Source of the DNA: an uncultured Bacillota bacterium | GTDB taxonomy: Bacteria; Bacillota_I; Bacilli_A; Culicoidibacterales; ZOR0006 | Assembly (NCBI GenBank): GCA_945956935.1 | Contig: CAMFJD010000003.1 | Coordinates: forward strand, 41,239 to 105,238 | Direction of reading: 5' to 3' | Length of the DNA: 64,000 nt | Part shown: piece after piece, positions 1 to 8,479 of the stretch | Layout: the number at the start of each line of letters is the position of its first letter | How positions within the stretch are numbered: position 1 is the first letter of the stretch | Notes under the pieces: generated by a model | Told to the model about the DNA's origin: nothing | Database searches by the model: none | What the model saw: only the letters and a program-made list of their open reading frames with translations | Made by a program: the position numbers and the translations under genes

Positions 1-162
1 TACTTGGTGACTCCATTGATTGCTTGGATCCATCGCTACAATAATTGTTAATGCCGACATTCCATATACATCACGTTCCTGAAATGTTTTTAAATCAGCT
101 TGAATTCCTGCACCTCCACTGCTATCTGAACCAGCAATCGTTAATACTTTCGGTATACTCAT
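1..162 (-). CDS. pdxK: pyridoxal/pyridoxine kinase, N-terminal part (runs off the window)
   Basis: Only the first 54 codons are inside the window; the gene continues past base 1. The translation begins [20 protein letters not shown] and goes on with [19 protein letters not shown], the ribokinase-fold ThiD/PdxK signature. The following [11 protein letters not shown] resembles the Bacillus ThiD-like pyridoxal kinase PdxK more than true ThiD, as far as I can recall. It would phosphorylate B6 vitamers in the cytosol. A GGAGG ribosome binding site lies 7-8 bases before the ATG at 160-162, and a good promoter sits at 199-226. ThiD (HMP kinase) is the alternative, because the substrate cannot be settled from 54 residues. 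Confidence 0.85.
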   Translation of the reverse strand, partial: MSIPKVLTIAGSDSSGGAGIQADLKTFQERDVYGMSALTIIVAMDPSNQWSHQV

Positions 163-198
163 TTTTTTCTTCCTCCATTTTTTTGCTTTATTATTTTT

Positions 199-226
199 AT
201 CATAACTTTTTTTCCAAAAAGTGCAA
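199..226 (-). promoter_or_regulatory. sigma-A promoter of pdxK
   Basis: On the minus strand, -35 TTGCAC (bases 221-226) and -10 TATGAT (199-204) are separated by 16 bases, about 40 bases before the pdxK start. No operator is apparent. Confidence 0.6.
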
Positions 227-280
227 CTATTTTCTGTTATTTTTTAAACTTACCAAAGAATATGTCATGATATTTTATAT

Positions 281-315
281 AAAAAAACAGCCTGTTATAT
301 TCATACCAGACTGTT
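281..315 (-). terminator. Rho-independent terminator of acpP
   Basis: On the minus strand a 9-bp stem (307-315 with 286-294, one G-U pair) with a 12-base loop is followed by a run of seven T. It lies just after the acpP stop and separates acpP from pdxK. Confidence 0.8.
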
Positions 316-323
316 AGATATTT

Positions 324-554
324 TTATTTATTTGCTTCAACAAAGTCAACAATGTTTTGAACTGTCTTCATGTTCATTAATTCTTCTTCTGGAATTTCAA
401 TTCCAAATTGTTCTTCTGCTTCCATAACAACTTCCATAACTGCTAATGAATCTGCTTCTAAATCTTCTTGAATACGTGCTTGTGGAGTTACTTGATCCAT
501 TTCTACTCCTAATTGATCTACTAAAATTTCTGCTACTTGTTCAAATGTTGTCAT
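324..554 (-). CDS. acpP: acyl carrier protein
   Basis: A 76-residue acidic protein, normal length for ACP. Ser36 in the LEADSLAVME motif is the expected 4'-phosphopantetheine attachment site; most ACPs have DSLD or DSLT here. It carries acyl chains in type II fatty acid synthesis in the cytosol, and AcpS, encoded at 7085-7429, would activate it. It is transcribed alone, with a FabT-like operator over its promoter, a terminator behind it, and the probable regulator gene just upstream. No fab genes are nearby, so it may be a second ACP as well as the main one; the sequence does not decide this. Confidence 0.93.
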   Translation of the reverse strand: MTTFEQVAEILVDQLGVEMDQVTPQARIQEDLEADSLAVMEVVMEAEEQFGIEIPEEELMNMKTVQNIVDFVEANK

Positions 555-597
555 ATCTATCGTTTCCTTTCAAATTTCTATTTTCGCTTCTTGATTT

Positions 598-626
598 ATT
601 GTAACGGAAAATAGTTTGATATTCAA
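598..626 (-). promoter_or_regulatory. acpP promoter
   Basis: Minus strand: -35 TTGAAT (621-626), 17-base spacer, -10 TACAAT (598-603), 44 bases before the acpP start codon. The -35 lies inside the FabT-like box. Confidence 0.6.
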
Positions 627-629
627 GGT
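613..629. promoter_or_regulatory. FabT-like operator of acpP
   Basis: The sequence AGTTTGATATTCAAGGT matches the FabT consensus known from streptococci (about AGTTTGAnnnTCAAACT): the whole left half and TCAA of the right half. It overlaps the -35 of the acpP promoter, where a repressor would block RNA polymerase, and lies between acpP and the FabT-like gene. Binding is inferred. Confidence 0.6.
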
Positions 630-659
630 ATTTTCCAAAAATATTTTTACTATTCTATT

Positions 660-1100
660 TTAGACTTGTTTATCGTATTGATAACGAAAATATTTTAAGA
701 TTGCTATCACTTCTGCTTCGTTAAAATATGGTTGTGCCTCTTTTAAACGATCACGAAAGAAATTTGTGTATGCTTGCGCAGCTTCAATTCCTTGTTCATT
801 CAGTTTAACAAAAATGACACGTTTATCATGCTGTTGTCGTTCACGTTGTAAGAAACCTTTCCGCTCTAAACGTGATACAACTGATGTTAATGTTCCCATC
901 GTAATACCTAGTGTCTTTGCGAGTGTACTCATTGTTGGTTCAGCAGTTCGCTGTATTAAACCTAACAAACGAAACTCATTGAGTGTAATATGAGAAAATC
1001 CACATTTATCAAGATACATGCGTTCATCCGCAGCAATTGCAATATCTGCTTTTAAAAATTCATCAATTATGACATGGGTAAGCTGTGTTAAGTCTTTCAT
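660..1100 (-). CDS. fabT: MarR-family transcriptional regulator, probably FabT
   Basis: A 146-residue winged-helix protein. The helix-turn-helix and wing are seen in LAKTLGITMGTLTSVVSRL followed by ERKGFLQRERQQHDKRVIFV, at roughly residues 60-100. Arrangement and length resemble FabT, the acyl-ACP-responsive repressor of fatty acid synthesis in Streptococcus and Enterococcus. The adjacent acpP with a FabT-like box at 613-629 supports this. An in-frame ATG lies 9 bases upstream at 1107-1109, but the AAAGGA ribosome binding site is better spaced for the ATG at 1098-1100. Another MarR repressor cannot be excluded. Confidence 0.75.
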   Translation of the reverse strand: MKDLTQLTHVIIDEFLKADIAIAADERMYLDKCGFSHITLNEFRLLGLIQRTAEPTMSTLAKTLGITMGTLTSVVSRLERKGFLQRERQQHDKRVIFVKLNEQGIEAAQAYTNFFRDRLKEAQPYFNEAEVIAILKYFRYQYDKQV

Positions 1101-1170
1101 TATCACCATATCCTTTCTTTTCTTAACTTCTATTATACTAGAAAATTCTTCTTTTTTAAATGTGAACCCT

Positions 1171-1198
1171 TTGCAAAGTAGTTTTTTTTCGTTATAAT
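1171..1198 (+). promoter_or_regulatory. promoter of the 1239-1568 gene
   Basis: -35 TTGCAA (1171-1176), 16-base spacer, -10 TATAAT (1193-1198), about 40 bases before the start codon. Confidence 0.6.
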
Positions 1199-1238
1199 TG
1201 AATCTAATGATTTAAAAATTAAAAAAGGGGTTTTGTTT

Positions 1239-1568
1239 ATGGGACATTTTACTGAAAAAACATTGTTTACACATCACTCATCATTTAATGATGAAAATAA
1301 GCTCAAACCAGTTTATGCTTTTTTCGCTCTTTTAGAAAGCTTTGAAAACGGGGTAAAAGCACTAAAAGTTATGGTCGATGACTACCATATTTGGGTTGAA
1401 GAAATTGAATTTGTAGATAATTTAAATGAGTTTATTATTTTACATGATCATGATGCATATGACTCTTTTATCAAGCACATTCGTAAGCAATTACGTGGAC
1501 AAAAAACTTATCAAGCGGATATGGTACGTTTTCTCTTACGTGAAGCGAATCAACGCCTCGAATCTTAA
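1239..1568 (+). CDS. conserved-looking hypothetical protein
   Basis: I do not recognise this 109-residue soluble protein. It has no signal peptide, membrane segment or metal-binding cluster, and is rich in aromatic and charged residues (DDYHIWVEEIEF, HDHDAYDSFIKHIRKQL), probably a small alpha/beta fold. The ATG at 1239 is preferred over an in-frame TTG at 1233, because the AAAAGGGG ribosome binding site is 8 bases before the ATG and only 2 before the TTG. It has its own promoter and a terminator directly behind it, so it is a monocistronic, probably real gene. Confidence 0.7.
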   Translation: MGHFTEKTLFTHHSSFNDENKLKPVYAFFALLESFENGVKALKVMVDDYHIWVEEIEFVDNLNEFIILHDHDAYDSFIKHIRKQLRGQKTYQADMVRFLLREANQRLES

Positions 1569-1572
1569 AAAT

Positions 1573-1600
1573 AAAAAGGCATATGCCTTTTTATTTTTGC
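1573..1600 (+). terminator. terminator after the 1239-1568 gene
   Basis: AAAAAGGC / GCCTTTTT, an 8-bp stem around ATAT, followed by a T-rich tail. Confidence 0.65.
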
Positions 1601-1649
1601 CTATGTTATAATAAAAACAAGTATTTATTTGTAGAAAGGATTCCCATCC

Positions 1650-2579
1650 ATGGCCACATTTATTACAATTGACTTTGAAACAGCTAATCACTATCGAAAT
1701 AGTGCGTGCGCACTCGGAATTACAAAAGTACACAATGGTACAATTATAGAATCTCGGTCATGGCTTATTCGTCCCAACCATATTGCGTTCCACGAAAAAA
1801 ATATTGCTATTCATCACATTTTTCCAGAAATGGTCATGCATGAACCTACCTTTGGCATGTTAGCCGCCGAAATTATGCCCTACTTTGAAGAATGTGATTT
1901 TGCAATTGCACACAATGCTCCTTTTGATTTTGGTGTCCTATCAGCATTGTTGCAAACATACGATTTACCAATTCCAGTATTTCAATATAGCTGTAGCGTA
2001 CAAATGGCGCGTAAAGCATGGCCTCACTTATCAAGTCATAAACTCAATGATTTAGCTACTGAATTCGGATTTCAGCTCAATCATCACGATCCAAAAGATG
2101 ACTCACGTGTTTGTGCTGAAATTATTATAAAATTATTTCAGCAATTTCATTTCACTTCAATCACCGACTTTGATACATATTTTCAAACAGCGTATACAAA
2201 ACAATTCACTACGATCATTCCCAAAAAAAAGCAAAGTCAACTTCGTGTTATCCAACCCGAAACAACTGAATTTGACCAAACACATCCATTCTATCATCAA
2301 ACACTCGTTTTTTCTGGACGATTTCATTCACTTTCAAGACAACAAGCAATTGTTGCTTGTGTAAATGTTGGCGCTATTCACCAACGTGATATTTCAAGTT
2401 ATACTGATATCCTCGTCATTAGTGAACGTGACTATCAACATTGGCAACATAACAAAGGTATGTCACATAAGCTTGCCTTTGCATTGCAACACAATCGGTC
2501 ACACTCTGCAAGGCAAACAATACACATCATCACTGAACTCCAATTTTTAGATATATTAAAAAGTAGGCATGACACATAG
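1650..2579 (+). CDS. DEDDh exonuclease with C-terminal BRCT domain (DnaQ-like)
   Basis: 309 residues. The N-terminal part (about 1-170) is a DnaQ/epsilon-type 3'-5' exonuclease: FITIDFETAN gives the first acidic pair (D8, E10), AHNAPFDFG the second Asp, and HHDPKDDSRVCAE the terminal His/Asp motif. Residues about 210-305 resemble a BRCT domain (QTLVFSGRFHSLSRQQA, then a conserved Trp). Similar exonuclease-BRCT proteins occur in Bacillota and are usually called DNA polymerase III epsilon-like; most probably it trims DNA in repair. The ribosome binding site is AGAAAGGA, about 11 bases before the ATG. It converges on the HAD gene with a shared terminator. Confidence 0.88.
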   Translation: MATFITIDFETANHYRNSACALGITKVHNGTIIESRSWLIRPNHIAFHEKNIAIHHIFPEMVMHEPTFGMLAAEIMPYFEECDFAIAHNAPFDFGVLSALLQTYDLPIPVFQYSCSVQMARKAWPHLSSHKLNDLATEFGFQLNHHDPKDDSRVCAEIIIKLFQQFHFTSITDFDTYFQTAYTKQFTTIIPKKKQSQLRVIQPETTEFDQTHPFYHQTLVFSGRFHSLSRQQAIVACVNVGAIHQRDISSYTDILVISERDYQHWQHNKGMSHKLAFALQHNRSHSARQTIHIITELQFLDILKSRHDT

Positions 2580-2597
2580 TTATCATACCTACTTTTT
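2558..2597. terminator. bidirectional terminator between exonuclease and HAD genes
   Basis: AAAGTAGG...CCTACTTT stem (8 bp, extended by 4 bp after one mismatch), with A and T runs on both sides. It overlaps the stop codons of both convergent genes. Confidence 0.7.
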
Positions 2598-3391
2598 TAT
2601 TTTGTTTCATTTATTTTAGCAATAGCTGCTACTGCCTCGGCTACACTTTCCACAACATAATCCGCTTTTGCTTGAATTTTTGGTGCTGCATGATGAAATG
2701 TAAAACTATATGGTGTTTGTTCAAACATTGATACATCATTAGCCGCATCACCAATCACAGCAATTTCATTTGGTGTAATTTGCATATGCGCTAAAAATTT
2801 GGCAACTGCAGTTCCTTTTGAAATAGCAACTGGTCCAATATTTATTTCATGACCATCGTTAAAAAGTTCAAATTCTCCAGGCATTATCACATTGATTTGT
2901 TCAACAAGTTGTGTAATTGCTTGTTCGCTACCTTGAATAAAATATTTAATCGGGAAAATAGTTTCCCCAAATTGCGCTACAACATCTGACTGCTCGAACA
3001 CATGACCATCTTTGTAGCGATCATGGACATCTTTATTCCCATGATAATAAACCATCTCTCCATCATTCGCCTCAATCGTTGTTAACTGCTCTGTGAGTAA
3101 CTGTAACTGTTGTTGCATAAACTGATTCGCTTCGACTGATAAACGTTTCTCAAATAAACACTCACCACTTTCACTATGAATATGTGCACCATTACAACTA
3201 ATTCGATGACTGACTGGACCAATTCCTTCTTGTTGAGCAAATAATTCTATTTCAAAATCAGCTCGCCCAGTAGCAATGATAAATTGTCCACCATTTGATA
3301 TAAAAGTAGCAATCGCTTGTTTATCTTCTTCACTCACTTGACGATTACGAATTAATGTCCCATCTAAATCACAAATAAAATATCGAATCAT
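2597..3391 (-). CDS. HAD-superfamily Cof-type phosphatase
   Basis: 264 residues, the usual size of Cof/YidA-like sugar-phosphate or flavin phosphatases. Motif I is DLDGT (nucleophile and acid Asp) near the N-terminus, motif II is ATGR, and motif IV is GDAANDVSMF; the cap domain lies between II and III. It acts in the cytosol; the substrate cannot be predicted. The ATG at 3391 has the AGAGGG site 9 bases away, while an ATG at 3397 is only 3 bases from it, so the shorter form is preferred. Confidence 0.85.
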   Translation of the reverse strand: MIRYFICDLDGTLIRNRQVSEEDKQAIATFISNGGQFIIATGRADFEIELFAQQEGIGPVSHRISCNGAHIHSESGECLFEKRLSVEANQFMQQQLQLLTEQLTTIEANDGEMVYYHGNKDVHDRYKDGHVFEQSDVVAQFGETIFPIKYFIQGSEQAITQLVEQINVIMPGEFELFNDGHEINIGPVAISKGTAVAKFLAHMQITPNEIAVIGDAANDVSMFEQTPYSFTFHHAAPKIQAKADYVVESVAEAVAAIAKINETK

Positions 3392-3427
3392 ATTCATCTT
3401 CCCTCTTATTTTATTGATATAACATTA

Positions 3428-5572
3428 TTATATCATATATTGTAAGCTTATCGTTTGTCGGATTTCATCTATTTCAATTATCTCTACTTGAACAATATCA
3501 TTAATCGATACAACTTCAAGTGGATGCTGAATTCGTTTGCCAAATTTGGATTTATGAATCAAACCATCTACTTTTACACCAATGTCTACAAAAGCGCCAA
3601 AATCAACAATATTGCGAACTGTTCCCTCTAGTATCATTCCCACTTCTAAATCGGAAAATTTCAACACATCTTTTCTCAACAATGGTTGTGGATACTCGTC
3701 ACGCGGATCACGGTTAGGTGCGCACAATGCCGCCAAAATATCGGAAACGATAATGTGACTAGCATTGATTGCATCACTCAATGCTTCTACCTTAACACTT
3801 GCAATTTTCTCTTCTAGTGCACTACTTCCTAGTGAAGTCGTCTCAAAGCCAAGTTCCTGTAAAATTTTCATTGCTACTGGATAACTTTCTGGATGAATCG
3901 GTGTTGTATCAAATGGATGTATCCCTTGTTGAATACGTAAAAACCCTGCTGCCTGTTCAAATGTTTTAGCACCTAAACGTGGAACGTTTTTTAATTGCTC
4001 TCGACTTGTAAATGCACCGTTTGTATCTCTATACTGGATAATTTGTTTCGCTACTGTTGCATTTAATCCAGATACTGCTGTTAGCAATTGAACACTCGCT
4101 GTATTAAGTTCAACCCCCACTTTATTTACTGCACTTTCAACTACTGCCTGTAATTCATCTTGCAATTGATTGCTAGGAAGATCATGTTGGTATTGACCTA
4201 CTCCAAGTGACTGTGGATCAATTTTAATTAATTCTGCTAATGGATCAAGTACACGTCTAGCAATTGATACCGCGCTTCTTTGTTCAACTTGTAAGTCTGG
4301 AAACTCAGCAATCGCTTGCTTACTTGCCGAATAGACACTTGCACCAGCTTCACTTACAAGTAAATATGCAACATCATCTTGTCGCTTTTTCAAAAGTTCG
4401 GCAATAAATTCTTCACTCTCTCGACTTGCTGTTCCATTTCCAATCGCAATAAGTGTGACTCCATACGCATCAATTATTTGATTCAGTACTTTTTGAGCAG
4501 CTTCTTTTTGTTTTGCTGATTGGTGTGGATAAACGACTGCAATGTGTTCAAGTGCTCCTTGTGCATCGATTACTGCTAATTTGCAGCCTGTTCGATAAGC
4601 AGGATCTAATCCTAAAATAATTCTACCTTTCAATGGTGGCTGTAAGAGTAATTGTTGAATATTTTGACTAAAGACAGTAATTGCTTGGGTTGATGCTCGC
4701 TGTGTGAGTTCTTGACGAATCTCACGTTCAATGCTTGGGAAAATTAATCGTTTATATGCATCTTGATAACATTTTTCAATGTATTGACAAAGCGAGTCAT
4801 CTAATTTAGTCATGAGATATGCCATGACATATGCTGTTACTTTTACCAAGTCAGCGGCGAGTTTTACTTGTAAAATACCGAGCTTTTCACCGCGATTCAA
4901 AGCCAGGACTTGATGATTTTGTACATGAGCTACTTTCATTTCATATGCATAGTACATTTTAAATGTTTGTTTTTCGTCAACGCTTCTTGACTTCTGTTTA
5001 CTCACAATAAATCCATATCGCTGAAAATGCTGACGTACAGCTTGTCGAATAAAAATCCGTTCACTAAACCACTGCGCCAAAATAAATCCTGTTTGCTCAA
5101 ATACTTGTTGTGTGGTTATGAGCTCATCACGATAAAATTGTTGTGCCATAGTTGCTAATTGTTCATATGTGTACTGTCCAGATAATACACTTTTGGCAAA
5201 TGGTTCTAATCCAAGAGCAATTGCTGCCGTCGCTTTTGTTTGACGCTTTTGTTGAAATGGTAAATATAAATCATCAAGTTCTGTCATTTTACGCGCGGCA
5301 ATCAGTTCCTTTTTCAATTGATGAGTTAACATTCCTTGCTCATCAATTAAACGAATAATTTGCTCACGACGTTTTTCCAACTGCTGTATACTTTGCCACT
5401 GCTTAGCAATATTACGAATTTGTGTCTCATCTAGTGATCCCGTCTGTTCTTTTCGATAACGGGCAATAAATGGCACCGTATTCCCTTCATCAAGTAGCTG
5501 TAGTGTTGTCATAACTGCTTGAATTGGTATCTGTAGTTGTTTTGCGACTTCTTGGTATAATTGTTCTGTCAT
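3428..5572 (-). CDS. tex: Tex-family RNA-binding transcription accessory protein
   Basis: 714 residues, normal for Tex. The N-terminal helical part (LLDEGNTVPFIARYRKEQTG) is a Tex hallmark, followed by the YqgF-like domain (GLDPAYRTGCKLAVID), two helix-hairpin-helix motifs (TAVSGLNATVAKQI, NVPRLGAKTFEQAAGFL) and a C-terminal S1 domain (GTVRNIVDFGAFVDIG). Tex binds nucleic acids and influences transcription. The ATG at 5572 has AAAGGAG 9 bases upstream; a longer open frame to 5611 would place the ribosome binding site inside the gene. It is last in the acpS-alr operon. Confidence 0.93.
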   Translation of the reverse strand: MTEQLYQEVAKQLQIPIQAVMTTLQLLDEGNTVPFIARYRKEQTGSLDETQIRNIAKQWQSIQQLEKRREQIIRLIDEQGMLTHQLKKELIAARKMTELDDLYLPFQQKRQTKATAAIALGLEPFAKSVLSGQYTYEQLATMAQQFYRDELITTQQVFEQTGFILAQWFSERIFIRQAVRQHFQRYGFIVSKQKSRSVDEKQTFKMYYAYEMKVAHVQNHQVLALNRGEKLGILQVKLAADLVKVTAYVMAYLMTKLDDSLCQYIEKCYQDAYKRLIFPSIEREIRQELTQRASTQAITVFSQNIQQLLLQPPLKGRIILGLDPAYRTGCKLAVIDAQGALEHIAVVYPHQSAKQKEAAQKVLNQIIDAYGVTLIAIGNGTASRESEEFIAELLKKRQDDVAYLLVSEAGASVYSASKQAIAEFPDLQVEQRSAVSIARRVLDPLAELIKIDPQSLGVGQYQHDLPSNQLQDELQAVVESAVNKVGVELNTASVQLLTAVSGLNATVAKQIIQYRDTNGAFTSREQLKNVPRLGAKTFEQAAGFLRIQQGIHPFDTTPIHPESYPVAMKILQELGFETTSLGSSALEEKIASVKVEALSDAINASHIIVSDILAALCAPNRDPRDEYPQPLLRKDVLKFSDLEVGMILEGTVRNIVDFGAFVDIGVKVDGLIHKSKFGKRIQHPLEVVSINDIVQVEIIEIDEIRQTISLQYMI

Positions 5573-5610
5573 CCTTATGCTCTCCTTTGAAAAAGAGCAG
5601 TGTAATCGCA

Positions 5611-5952
5611 CTACTCTTTTGATTGAATATCCGAATCATCAACAACACGATAATCAGCATCAATAACCGATTCACTTTGTTGTTGTGCACGTTTAGCTGT
5701 GTCTTGCTGTTCATAAAATTGACCAAATTGTTGCTCAAATTGTTCTTGTTGCATTTGCCGGCGTTTTTGCTTCTGATAACGGCTATACACAATATATGCT
5801 ATTATCAAAACAATGATAAATGGTGGAAGGCTAAATATAATATTGAAGAATAAAGATATTCCACCGAAAATTAACATTATTATCAAAATCGCCCATAACC
5901 AACACCCTAGTGTGCTTTTGTTTGCTCCACCTGAATTATACTCTATTTGCAT
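5611..5952 (-). CDS. small membrane protein with charged C-terminal tail
   Basis: 113 residues, not recognised as a named family. Two hydrophobic segments (about 16-38 and 42-58) are followed by a Gln-rich, charged, probably coiled-coil cytoplasmic tail ending in an acidic stretch. The ATG at 5952 has AAGGAG 7 bases upstream; an in-frame TTG at 5958 is too close to that site. It lies between alr and tex with tiny gaps, so it is probably co-transcribed. Confidence 0.7.
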   Translation of the reverse strand: MQIEYNSGGANKSTLGCWLWAILIIMLIFGGISLFFNIIFSLPPFIIVLIIAYIVYSRYQKQKRRQMQQEQFEQQFGQFYEQQDTAKRAQQQSESVIDADYRVVDDSDIQSKE

Positions 5953-5963
5953 AATCAAACTCC

Positions 5964-7067
5964 TTACTTCTCTGTCGTATTCTTAAATACTTTTGGTACT
6001 CGCATATCGATGCCACACATGACTTCATACGAAATTGTTCCAAGTTCTTTTGCTACTGTTTGAATTGGAATATGTGGACCAAATAATTCTACTAAGCTCA
6101 TGACTGCAAACAACTTTGGTAGCCGCACCATTAATTGATCCATACAAATACGACCAATAATTTCACACATATATCCTTGGATAAAAACATATCGTCCCTG
6201 ATTTTTACGCCACCATCCATCAGCATAACCGATTGGTACAATACCAATATAACCATCTTCTGTGCAAGTATAAGTAAATCCATACCCCACTTTCTCACCA
6301 GCACGCACTTGTTTCACTTCCAATAACCGGCTATACAGTCCCATTGCTGGTTGAAGTGTAAACGGCAAGTCTAATGGTTCATCTGCGCATCCGTACATAA
6401 GAATACCTAGACGAACACTATTTGTACGCTCATCATCTGCTAAACGAATTGTTCCGTAAGAATTACTCGCATGAATATACTGGAAATTCATTCCAATTGT
6501 ATCAAGTAATGCTATAAATTTAGTATATTGTTCACGCATCGCTGTTTCGTCCGAATCATCACTCGTTGCAAAATGAGTAAATAAACCAACAATTTCAAAA
6601 CTTTCATGATTTGATAATGTCATCAACAATTTTTGCATTTCCTCGTGTGTCTTCACGCCTAAGCGATTCATTCCACTATCATACTTCAAATGAACTTGTA
6701 CCGGTTTTCCACTATAAGCCAACGCTTGCTCTAACCATTGCCAATCAGAAACTGTCACCTGTAACATATACTTTTGAGCAACCGCCAAATAGTGAGGTGC
6801 AATTTTACCAACAACTAGAATTGGTGCTTGGATCCCTGCTTCACGCAATTCAATGCCTTCATCTAGATTGGACACACAAAGTCCATGAACCCCTGCTATT
6901 AAAGCAGCTTGTGCAACCGCAACCGCACCATGATGGTATGCATCTGCTTTTACTACTGCAAAAACATGCTTTTCTTTTGCGTAATATTTTTTGATATTTT
7001 TAATATTTGATTGAATTGCTGTGATATCAATTTCTAGCCATGTATCACGGTGAATCGCTGATTTCAT
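5964..7067 (-). CDS. alr: alanine racemase
   Basis: 367 residues, normal length. Lys40 in AVVKADAYHHGA is the pyridoxal phosphate lysine (most relatives have AYGHGA). KVGYGFTYTC contains the second catalytic Tyr, and GRICMDQLMV is the conserved C-terminal motif. It makes D-alanine for the cell wall, used by Ddl (16841-18067) and the MurF-like ligase in this window. It follows acpS, the classic Bacilli order. The ribosome binding site AAGGAG is about 10 bases from the start. Confidence 0.96.
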   Translation of the reverse strand: MKSAIHRDTWLEIDITAIQSNIKNIKKYYAKEKHVFAVVKADAYHHGAVAVAQAALIAGVHGLCVSNLDEGIELREAGIQAPILVVGKIAPHYLAVAQKYMLQVTVSDWQWLEQALAYSGKPVQVHLKYDSGMNRLGVKTHEEMQKLLMTLSNHESFEIVGLFTHFATSDDSDETAMREQYTKFIALLDTIGMNFQYIHASNSYGTIRLADDERTNSVRLGILMYGCADEPLDLPFTLQPAMGLYSRLLEVKQVRAGEKVGYGFTYTCTEDGYIGIVPIGYADGWWRKNQGRYVFIQGYMCEIIGRICMDQLMVRLPKLFAVMSLVELFGPHIPIQTVAKELGTISYEVMCGIDMRVPKVFKNTTEK

Positions 7068-7084
7068 ATCGTATTCACTCCTTT

Positions 7085-7429
7085 TTATTCTTCAATAATA
7101 ACAAAAGCCGTCGCGTGAATCGTATCGTGTGTTAATGATAGATGAACCTTCCGATTCGCCTGAGTTTGACCATGCAAATACACAAAAGGTGCCCCTAAGT
7201 CATCATTTAAAATACTTAAATCTTGGAACTTCACTTCACCAATTCCTGTCCCACATGCTTTGGCGTATGCTTCTTTTGCTGCAAAACGACCAGCTAAAAA
7301 TTGTTGTTTATGCAGCAATGTCATTTTTGTCATAAAGATCCTTTGCTCTTGTTCTGTCAATATTTTTTTTGCTAATCGCTCCGTCATTCGTTCTAGTTCA
7401 ACGCTATCAACTCCGATTCCAACAATCAT
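7085..7429 (-). CDS. acpS: holo-[acyl-carrier-protein] synthase
   Basis: 114 residues, normal for AcpS. MIVGIGVDSVELER carries the Mg-binding Asp, and RFAAKEAYAKACGTGIG carries the conserved Glu and Lys. It transfers 4'-phosphopantetheine from CoA to Ser36 of ACP. Its start overlaps the stop of the upstream 71-residue gene by one base (TAATG), showing translational coupling; alr follows. Confidence 0.95.
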   Translation of the reverse strand: MIVGIGVDSVELERMTERLAKKILTEQEQRIFMTKMTLLHKQQFLAGRFAAKEAYAKACGTGIGEVKFQDLSILNDDLGAPFVYLHGQTQANRKVHLSLTHDTIHATAFVIIEE

Positions 7430-7644
7430 TACAATACAACAACTCCTACTTTAGTAATAGCATCTAAAATTTGTTGTCCCGAATGTAGGGTGTCATCGTC
7501 ATATGTCACTGTTACTGTTTGCAAGCTATCTGATACACTTGCTTTCGTTACACCAACAACACTGTGTAAAGCCGCGGTTAATAATTCAACTTGAGTATGG
7601 TTATCTATTCCTTCAACAACTAAAATTAATGTTTTTGCTTTCAT
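7429..7644 (-). CDS. HMA-like ferredoxin-fold protein without metal-binding cysteines
   Basis: 71 residues. Size and pattern (beta strand, GI-NHTQVELLTAALHSVVGV, then TVTVTYDDD and a final helix) match the CopZ/heavy-metal-associated fold. The metal-binding GMTCxxC loop is replaced by GIDNHTQ and the protein has no cysteine, so it should not bind copper as CopZ does. It is translationally coupled to acpS. The role is unknown; homology is suggested by pattern only. Confidence 0.65.
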   Translation of the reverse strand: MKAKTLILVVEGIDNHTQVELLTAALHSVVGVTKASVSDSLQTVTVTYDDDTLHSGQQILDAITKVGVVVL

Positions 7645-7723
7645 ATCAATTTCCTCTTTTCACTGTTTTTTTCATTGTACGACTTTTTCTAGAAAGTTTA
7701 AATAGCTTCAAGATGAAATTCGC

Positions 7724-8479
7724 TTAATATTCACTTTCATACATCCCTAAATAGATGTATGCACTCACTTTAATGAGCACATATACATAAAATAGTTGCA
7801 AGAGTACTTGAACTGCTGAAATCGATAAATATTCCGCTTGCTCATCTAGTGGTGTCAATGAAAGTGGAACAATCGGAATGCTTGGAAAAATAGCTGCAAT
7901 CATTTGAAATATCCAGCTCACAACCAGAAAAAAAGCAATCGCAATTCCTACAAGGATACATAATTTCCACCACCAACTTAAATGGCTCATAAACTGAGAA
8001 CGAAAAAGCATATAAACAATTGTCACAATCCAGGTCATTCCTAATGATGTCAACACTGTCAAGCAAAAAGCCAGTACCCAATACACAATATTTTCACCTA
8101 TTTGAAAATCAAACATTTGAACATAAGATGTAAATAATGGTAACCTATGTACCGCAATACTAACTAATATTGTTGTAACTCCCGCAATGCTCATATACAT
8201 AAGCATAAAGAAGCATGTCAATTTTCCAAAAAGATGATCAACTTGAAAGTGTGAGCCAATTCGATGTAAAAAGCGAATCATTCGAATCATCATAACAGGA
8301 AAAAGCAATATTGGACATAGCAATAAAAATGCAAATAAACTTCCTAATACAAAGATAACGGTTGTATCTTTCAAAAATGAAAAAATACTACTCAGTAAAA
8401 TCGTCAAGATTAAATACATGGCACTTCCATAAAAAAATGGTTTGTTGACTTCCAATTGCATTTCTAACAGTGTTTTCAT
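7724..8479 (-). CDS. polytopic membrane protein, putative ABC-type permease partner
   Basis: 251 residues with about six hydrophobic segments (near 18-40, 42-68, 88-110, 130-158, 170-195, 220-245). No sequence motif identifies it. Its ATG overlaps the stop of the ABC ATPase-like gene by 4 bases, so the two are almost surely a pair, like small ABC-2 permeases. Because that ATPase has lost its catalytic motifs, transport is doubtful. Confidence 0.7.
   Translation of the reverse strand: MKTLLEMQLEVNKPFFYGSAMYLILTILLSSIFSFLKDTTVIFVLGSLFAFLLLCPILLFPVMMIRMIRFLHRIGSHFQVDHLFGKLTCFFMLMYMSIAGVTTILVSIAVHRLPLFTSYVQMFDFQIGENIVYWVLAFCLTVLTSLGMTWIVTIVYMLFRSQFMSHLSWWWKLCILVGIAIAFFLVVSWIFQMIAAIFPSIPIVPLSLTPLDEQAEYLSISAVQVLLQLFYVYVLIKVSAYIYLGMYESEY

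Noticed and set aside
45..317. 90-codon plus-strand frame at the left end
   Set aside because: Antisense to pdxK and running through the acpP terminator, with low-complexity Phe-rich translation; a shadow.
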